Shown here one piece after another: positions 60,485 through 64,000 of a DNA stretch of 64,000 nucleotides; position 1 is the first letter of the stretch, and every line of letters starts with the position of its first letter. The notes beneath the pieces are model-generated. The model did not search any database and had not been told where the DNA came from. It worked only from the letters and a program-made list of their open reading frames with translations. Position numbers and translations under genes: made by a program. Source of the DNA: Vibrio sp. RE88 (GTDB lineage: Bacteria > Pseudomonadota > Gammaproteobacteria > Enterobacterales > Vibrionaceae); contig NZ_VTYQ01000007.1 in assembly GCF_013113835.1 (NCBI RefSeq), forward strand, positions 293,645 to 357,644. The letters run 5' to 3'.

Positions 60485-60604
60485 GGATGTAATCCTATTT
60501 ATCTGTCGTTTTAAAAATAAAACTTGTTAAGTTTAAATTCTTGCAAACGTTTGCTCACAACGTGCGTCATTCTAACAAAGAACAATGTGACTTGCAGCAA
60601 ACAA

Positions 60605-60633
60605 GAAAGCGGGAGAATCATTCCCCCGCTTTC
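60605..60633 (-). terminator. Hairpin between pgk and fbaA
   Basis: GAAAGCGGG at 60605-60613 and CCCGCTTTC at 60625-60633, with inner GAAT/ATTC, form a nearly perfect 29-base hairpin. The minus-strand T run is interrupted (CTTGTTTG), so it may be a partial terminator or mRNA processing/stability element. Confidence 0.6.
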
Positions 60634-60639
60634 GTTTAA

Positions 60640-61800
60640 TTACTTAGCGCGCTCTTCAAGCATCGCAACTGCTGGTAGTACTTTACCCTCAACGAACTCA
60701 AGGAATGCACCGCCACCCGTAGAGATGTAAGAAACGTCAGCTTTAATACCGAACTTGTCGATAGCTGCTAGCGTGTCACCACCACCCGCTACAGAGAAAC
60801 CTGCAGACTGAGCGATTGCTTCAGAGATACCTTTAGTACCTGCTTCGAAGTTCTTGAATTCAAAGACGCCTACAGGACCGTTCCATAGGATAGTTTTCGC
60901 GTTGCCGATGATTTCAGCTAGAGCTGCTGTTGATTCAGGACCTAGGTCGAAGATCATGTCGTCGTCAGCCACTTCTGAAACGTGCTTGATTTCCGCTTCT
61001 GCGTTTTCGTCGAATGCTTTCGCACATGCAACGTCAGTCGCAACTGGGATAGAACACTCTTTCATTAGCTTTTGAGCCGTTTCAACTAGGTCTGCTTCGT
61101 ATAGAGACTTACCTACGTTGTGACCGTCTGCAGCAATGAATGTGTTTGCGATACCACCACCAACAACAAGTTGGTCAGCCACTTTAGATAGAGATTCTAG
61201 AACTGTTAGCTTAGTAGAAACTTTAGAACCACCAACGATAGCAACTAGCGGACGCTCTGGGTTGTCCATTGCTTTACCAAGTGCTTCAAGTTCAGCGGCT
61301 AGTAGAGGGCCTGCACATGCGATAGGTGCATTCATACCAACACCGTGAGTAGATGCTTGTGCACGGTGAGCCGTACCGAATGCATCCATTACAAAGATGT
61401 CACAAAGCGCTGCGTATTTCTTAGATAGCTCTTCTTCGTTCTTCTTCTCGCCTTTGTTAAAGCGAACGTTTTCAAGAACAACAAGCTCACCCGCGTTTAG
61501 TTCAAGACCGTTCAGGTAATCTTTCGCCAGTTTAACGTCACAATCTAGTGCGTCATTTAGGTAGTTAACGACAGGTTGTAGAGAGAACTCTTCTGCGTAT
61601 TCACCTTCCGTTGGACGGCCTAGGTGAGAAGTAACCATAACTTTAGCACCAGCTTCTAGACAGTGCTTGATAGTTGGTAGAGATGCTAGGATACGTGCAT
61701 CAGAAGTCACTTTGCCTTCTTTTACTGGTACGTTTAGGTCCGCACGGATAAATACACGTTTACCTGCTAGATCCAGGTCAGTCATCTTGATTACAGACAT
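60640..61800 (-). CDS. pgk: Phosphoglycerate kinase
   Basis: Transfers phosphate from 1,3-bisphosphoglycerate to ADP. KRVFIRADLNVPVKEG near residue 14, TSHLGRPTEGE near 58, VLENVRFNKGEKKNE near 110, and the nucleotide motif NGPVGVFEF near 335 with GGGDTLAAI near 368. I use ATG 61800 (MSVIKMTDLDL) with GAGAGGA upstream; 386 residues as in E. coli. Between epd and fbaA, the conserved order. Confidence 0.97.
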   Translation of the reverse strand: MSVIKMTDLDLAGKRVFIRADLNVPVKEGKVTSDARILASLPTIKHCLEAGAKVMVTSHLGRPTEGEYAEEFSLQPVVNYLNDALDCDVKLAKDYLNGLELNAGELVVLENVRFNKGEKKNEEELSKKYAALCDIFVMDAFGTAHRAQASTHGVGMNAPIACAGPLLAAELEALGKAMDNPERPLVAIVGGSKVSTKLTVLESLSKVADQLVVGGGIANTFIAADGHNVGKSLYEADLVETAQKLMKECSIPVATDVACAKAFDENAEAEIKHVSEVADDDMIFDLGPESTAALAEIIGNAKTILWNGPVGVFEFKNFEAGTKGISEAIAQSAGFSVAGGGDTLAAIDKFGIKADVSYISTGGGAFLEFVEGKVLPAVAMLEERAK

Positions 61801-61980
61801 GATGTGTCCTCTCAAATATTCAAAAAGTAAAGTTTTTAAGGCCCGGCGACCCTGCCAAGCCCAATAATTCTTCAAACTGATTTAGATATGGAGTTTATCA
61901 GCATTTATTTCAAGACTGGAAATAAATATTTCTCCATCGCCGCTAATCTGCATTTCGCCTATAAAAGTGGCCTTGCAGCG

Positions 61981-63015
61981 TCAAATTTGACGGGGAGCGG
62001 CTTGCATAGCGAGTGCCGTATCTAACATACGGTTCGCAAATCCCCATTCGTTATCACACCAAACCAACATTTTGACCAAATGGCCATTACTGACTCGGGT
62101 TTGCGTGCCATCGACGATCGCGCTATGGGGATCATGGTTAAAATCGATGGAAACGAGCGGAGCTTCAGTATAGTCAACAATGCCCTGTAATGTACACTGA
62201 GAAGCGTTAACAATGGTTTGATTTACGTCATTAACTTTCACATTTGTATTAATTGTGACGCTTAAATCCATGGCTGTGACGTTTACAGTAGGCACTCGTA
62301 CTGAAATTGCTTCAAATTTGTTAGAAAATTTCGGGAAGATTCTTTCAATACCTTTATGCAACTTGGTGTCTACCGGTATAATTGATTGACTGGCTGCGCG
62401 AGTACGTCTGAGGTCAGAATGGTAGGCGTCGATGACCTGCTGATCATTCATCGAAGAGTGGATAGTGGTGATAGTTCCTGAATCGATTCCAAAAGCTTCA
62501 TCAAGGGCTTTGATAATAGGTACGATACAGTTGGTCGTACACGAACCATTGGATACCACATTGTGATCCGCTCTTAGCGTATCGTGATTGACACCGTAAA
62601 TAATGGTATTGTCGAGATCGCTGGCGCCCGGGTGAGAAAACAGGACTTTCTTCGCCCCTGCTTTGATGTGCTCTTGGCCATCAGCTTGAGAGCCAAACAC
62701 ACCTGTGCAATCCAACACCAGATCCACTTCCAGATCTCGCCACGGCAGAAGATCGATTTCTGCCAGATGAAGAATACGGATGGAATCAAATTCTCCGCTC
62801 TCATGGTGAACGTAAATATGCTCCTGATCGTTGGTAATCTTCTTACCAAATCGACCATGGCTAGTATCATACTGAAGTAGGTGTGCCATCGCATCGGGCT
62901 GAGCCAGTTCATTAACGGCTACCACCTTAATTTCTTGGCTTTTGCCACTTTCATATACTGCCCGCAAAACATTACGTCCAATACGTCCAAATCCGTTGAT
63001 CGCAACTTTTAGCAT
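61981..63015 (-). CDS. epd: D-erythrose-4-phosphate dehydrogenase
   Basis: NAD-dependent enzyme of the GapA family that feeds pyridoxal phosphate synthesis. Rossmann motif INGFGRIGRNVLRA, catalytic Cys in SNGSCTTNCIVPI near residue 155, and HSSMNDQQVIDAYHSDLRRTRAA in parts, which has the Epd/GapB form rather than that of glycolytic GapA. CDNEWGFANRMLD near the C-terminus. 344 residues. Position between tkt and pgk matches E. coli, which supports epd over a second gap gene. Confidence 0.94.
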   Translation of the reverse strand: MLKVAINGFGRIGRNVLRAVYESGKSQEIKVVAVNELAQPDAMAHLLQYDTSHGRFGKKITNDQEHIYVHHESGEFDSIRILHLAEIDLLPWRDLEVDLVLDCTGVFGSQADGQEHIKAGAKKVLFSHPGASDLDNTIIYGVNHDTLRADHNVVSNGSCTTNCIVPIIKALDEAFGIDSGTITTIHSSMNDQQVIDAYHSDLRRTRAASQSIIPVDTKLHKGIERIFPKFSNKFEAISVRVPTVNVTAMDLSVTINTNVKVNDVNQTIVNASQCTLQGIVDYTEAPLVSIDFNHDPHSAIVDGTQTRVSNGHLVKMLVWCDNEWGFANRMLDTALAMQAAPRQI

Positions 63016-63103
63016 GATTCCATCGCTCTACATCTTTTTCGTGTCACAAATACTACCTGATAGATTTATAAATCGCATCTAGTTCATCGTATCGGGTAAA
63101 AAC

Positions 63104-63134
63104 AAAAAAGCCGAGTCACAAGGACCCGGCTTTC
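63104..63134 (-). terminator. Intrinsic terminator of tkt
   Basis: AAAGCCGGGTC and GACTCGGCTTT (minus-strand sense, one G-U pair) around a five-base loop followed by TTTTTTGTTTTT. Fifteen bases after the tkt stop. Confidence 0.85.
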
Positions 63135-63148
63135 AAAGCAATTAACAA

Positions 63149-64000
63149 TTAAGCTAATAGCTCTTTCGCTGTGTTCACAACGTTTTCAGTTGTGAAGCCG
63201 AACATCTTGAATAGCTCACCTGCTGGTGCAGATTCACCGAAGGTGGTCATACCGATGATACGGCCGTCGAAACCAACGTACTTGTACCAGAAATCAGCAA
63301 TACCCGCTTCTACCGCGATACGTGCCGTCACGTCAGATGGTAGAACCGCTTCACGGTAAGCTGCATCTTGCTTGTCGAATGCGTCCGTTGATGGCATTGA
63401 AACAACACGTACTTGCTTGCCTTCAGCAGTCAGTTCAGCCGCAGCGTTTACTACTAGCTCAACTTCAGAGCCGGTTGCGATAAGGATAAGCTCTGGCTTG
63501 CCTGCACAATCTTTCAGGATGTAACCACCCTTAGCAATGTTCGCTACTTGCTCAGCGTCACGCTCTTGCTGTGCAAGGTTCTGACGAGAGAAGATAAGTG
63601 AAGTCGGTGCATCTTTACGTTCGATAGCCAGTTTCCAAGCCACTGCTGACTCAACTTGGTCACATGGGCGCCATGTGCTCATGTTTGGCGTCAGACGTAG
63701 AGAAGCCATTTGCTCAACCGGTTGGTGAGTTGGGCCATCTTCGCCAAGACCGATAGAGTCGTGCGTGTAAACCTGGATGTTCTGAACTTTCATCAGAGCC
63801 GCCATACGCATTGCGTTACGCGCGTACTCCATGAACATTAGGAAAGTTGCACCGTATGGTACGAAACCACCGTGTAGTGCGATACCGTTCATGATTGCCG
63901 TCATACCGAATTCACGTACACCGTAGTGGATGTAGTTACCCGACGCATCTTCAGCCGATACCGACTTAGAACCAGACCACATAGTTAGGTTAGAAGGTGC
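63149..64000 (-). CDS. tkt: Transketolase, C-terminal part (truncated by window edge)
   Basis: Thiamine-diphosphate enzyme of the pentose phosphate pathway. The frame is open to the window edge (APSNLT precedes the first Met), so the start lies outside; about 283 residues of roughly 665 remain. Present are YIHYGVREFGMTAIMNGI (cofactor Glu), HDSIGLGEDGPTHQPVEQ, and the C-terminal domain with LIATGSEVELVV. It begins the tkt-epd-pgk-fbaA row. Confidence 0.96.
   Translation of the reverse strand, partial: APSNLTMWSGSKSVSAEDASGNYIHYGVREFGMTAIMNGIALHGGFVPYGATFLMFMEYARNAMRMAALMKVQNIQVYTHDSIGLGEDGPTHQPVEQMASLRLTPNMSTWRPCDQVESAVAWKLAIERKDAPTSLIFSRQNLAQQERDAEQVANIAKGGYILKDCAGKPELILIATGSEVELVVNAAAELTAEGKQVRVVSMPSTDAFDKQDAAYREAVLPSDVTARIAVEAGIADFWYKYVGFDGRIIGMTTFGESAPAGELFKMFGFTTENVVNTAKELLA

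Noticed and set aside
61981..63015. Second glyceraldehyde-3-phosphate dehydrogenase instead of Epd
   Set aside because: Position between tkt and pgk and the Epd-type sequence after the catalytic Cys favour erythrose-4-phosphate dehydrogenase.
1..64000. CRISPR arrays, insertion sequences, prophage, integron, toxin-antitoxin or defence genes
   Set aside because: No regularly spaced repeats, transposase, integrase, phage or defence-type proteins were found on either strand.

Overview
The window is a gamma-proteobacterial housekeeping region that looks like a Vibrio (Vibrionaceae) chromosome. This is inferred from protein sequence (GlmS, RpoS, RpoD, PilABCD, ZapD, OlsF-type acyltransferase, ArgP/ArgO, class II FbaA, Epd), from the very AT-rich intergenic spacers with short intrinsic terminators, and from gene blocks I recognise from Vibrio and E. 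coli. I see no insertion sequence, prophage, integron, CRISPR array or toxin-antitoxin pair. Coding density is very high and both window ends cut genes (nadC on the left, tkt on the right).

Layout. 1-6.6 kb (+): 3' end of nadC, the type IV pilus operon pilA-pilB-pilC-pilD, then coaE, zapD, yacG. 6.8-10.4 kb (-): rpsP-rimM-trmD-rplS with ffh upstream. 10.6-12.8 kb (+): ypjD-corB. 12.9-20.6 kb (-): stationary-phase and envelope/isoprenoid cluster rpoS, nlpD, pcm, surE, truD, ispF, ispD, ftsB, followed upstream by uppP, folK, folB. 20.7-23.3 kb: plsY (+), an alpha/beta hydrolase and tsaD (-). 23.6-28.3 kb (+): macromolecular synthesis operon rpsU-yqeY-dnaG-rpoD and a tRNA-Ile2(CAU). 28.3-36.7 kb: djlA (-), lptD-surA-pdxA-rsmA-apaG-apaH (+), folA (-). 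36.7-41.3 kb: yjjPB, obg, rpmA, rplU (-) and ispB (+). 41.3-47.6 kb is the most accessory part: OlsF-like lipid acyltransferase, orphan TRAP binding protein, a copper/peroxide-type two-component pair and a small secreted protein. 47.8-53.2 kb: glmS and its DeoR neighbour (-), pykF with a long structured leader (+), GntR regulator (+). 53.2-64 kb: GGDEF protein, yggE, argP (-), argO-proX (+), mscS, fbaA, pgk, epd, tkt (-), an order close to that of E. coli.

Best candidates for something not yet described: (1) the 5' leader of pykF (about 50820-50962) has a perfect 10-bp long-range stem whose 5' arm can pair instead with two other copies of the complementary sequence, plus a 12-codon upstream ORF with its own ribosome binding site, a pattern typical of a regulatory leader; (2) a perfect ATGACA-N4-TGTCAT palindrome in front of the small secreted gene beside the two-component pair, matching the CusR/HprR type of site; (3) ribosomal-protein leaders before rpsP and rplU; (4) a good sigma-E-like promoter before lptD; (5) LptD with only one cysteine where E. 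coli has an adjacent pair. All regulatory calls come from reading by eye; no folding, alignment or database search was run.
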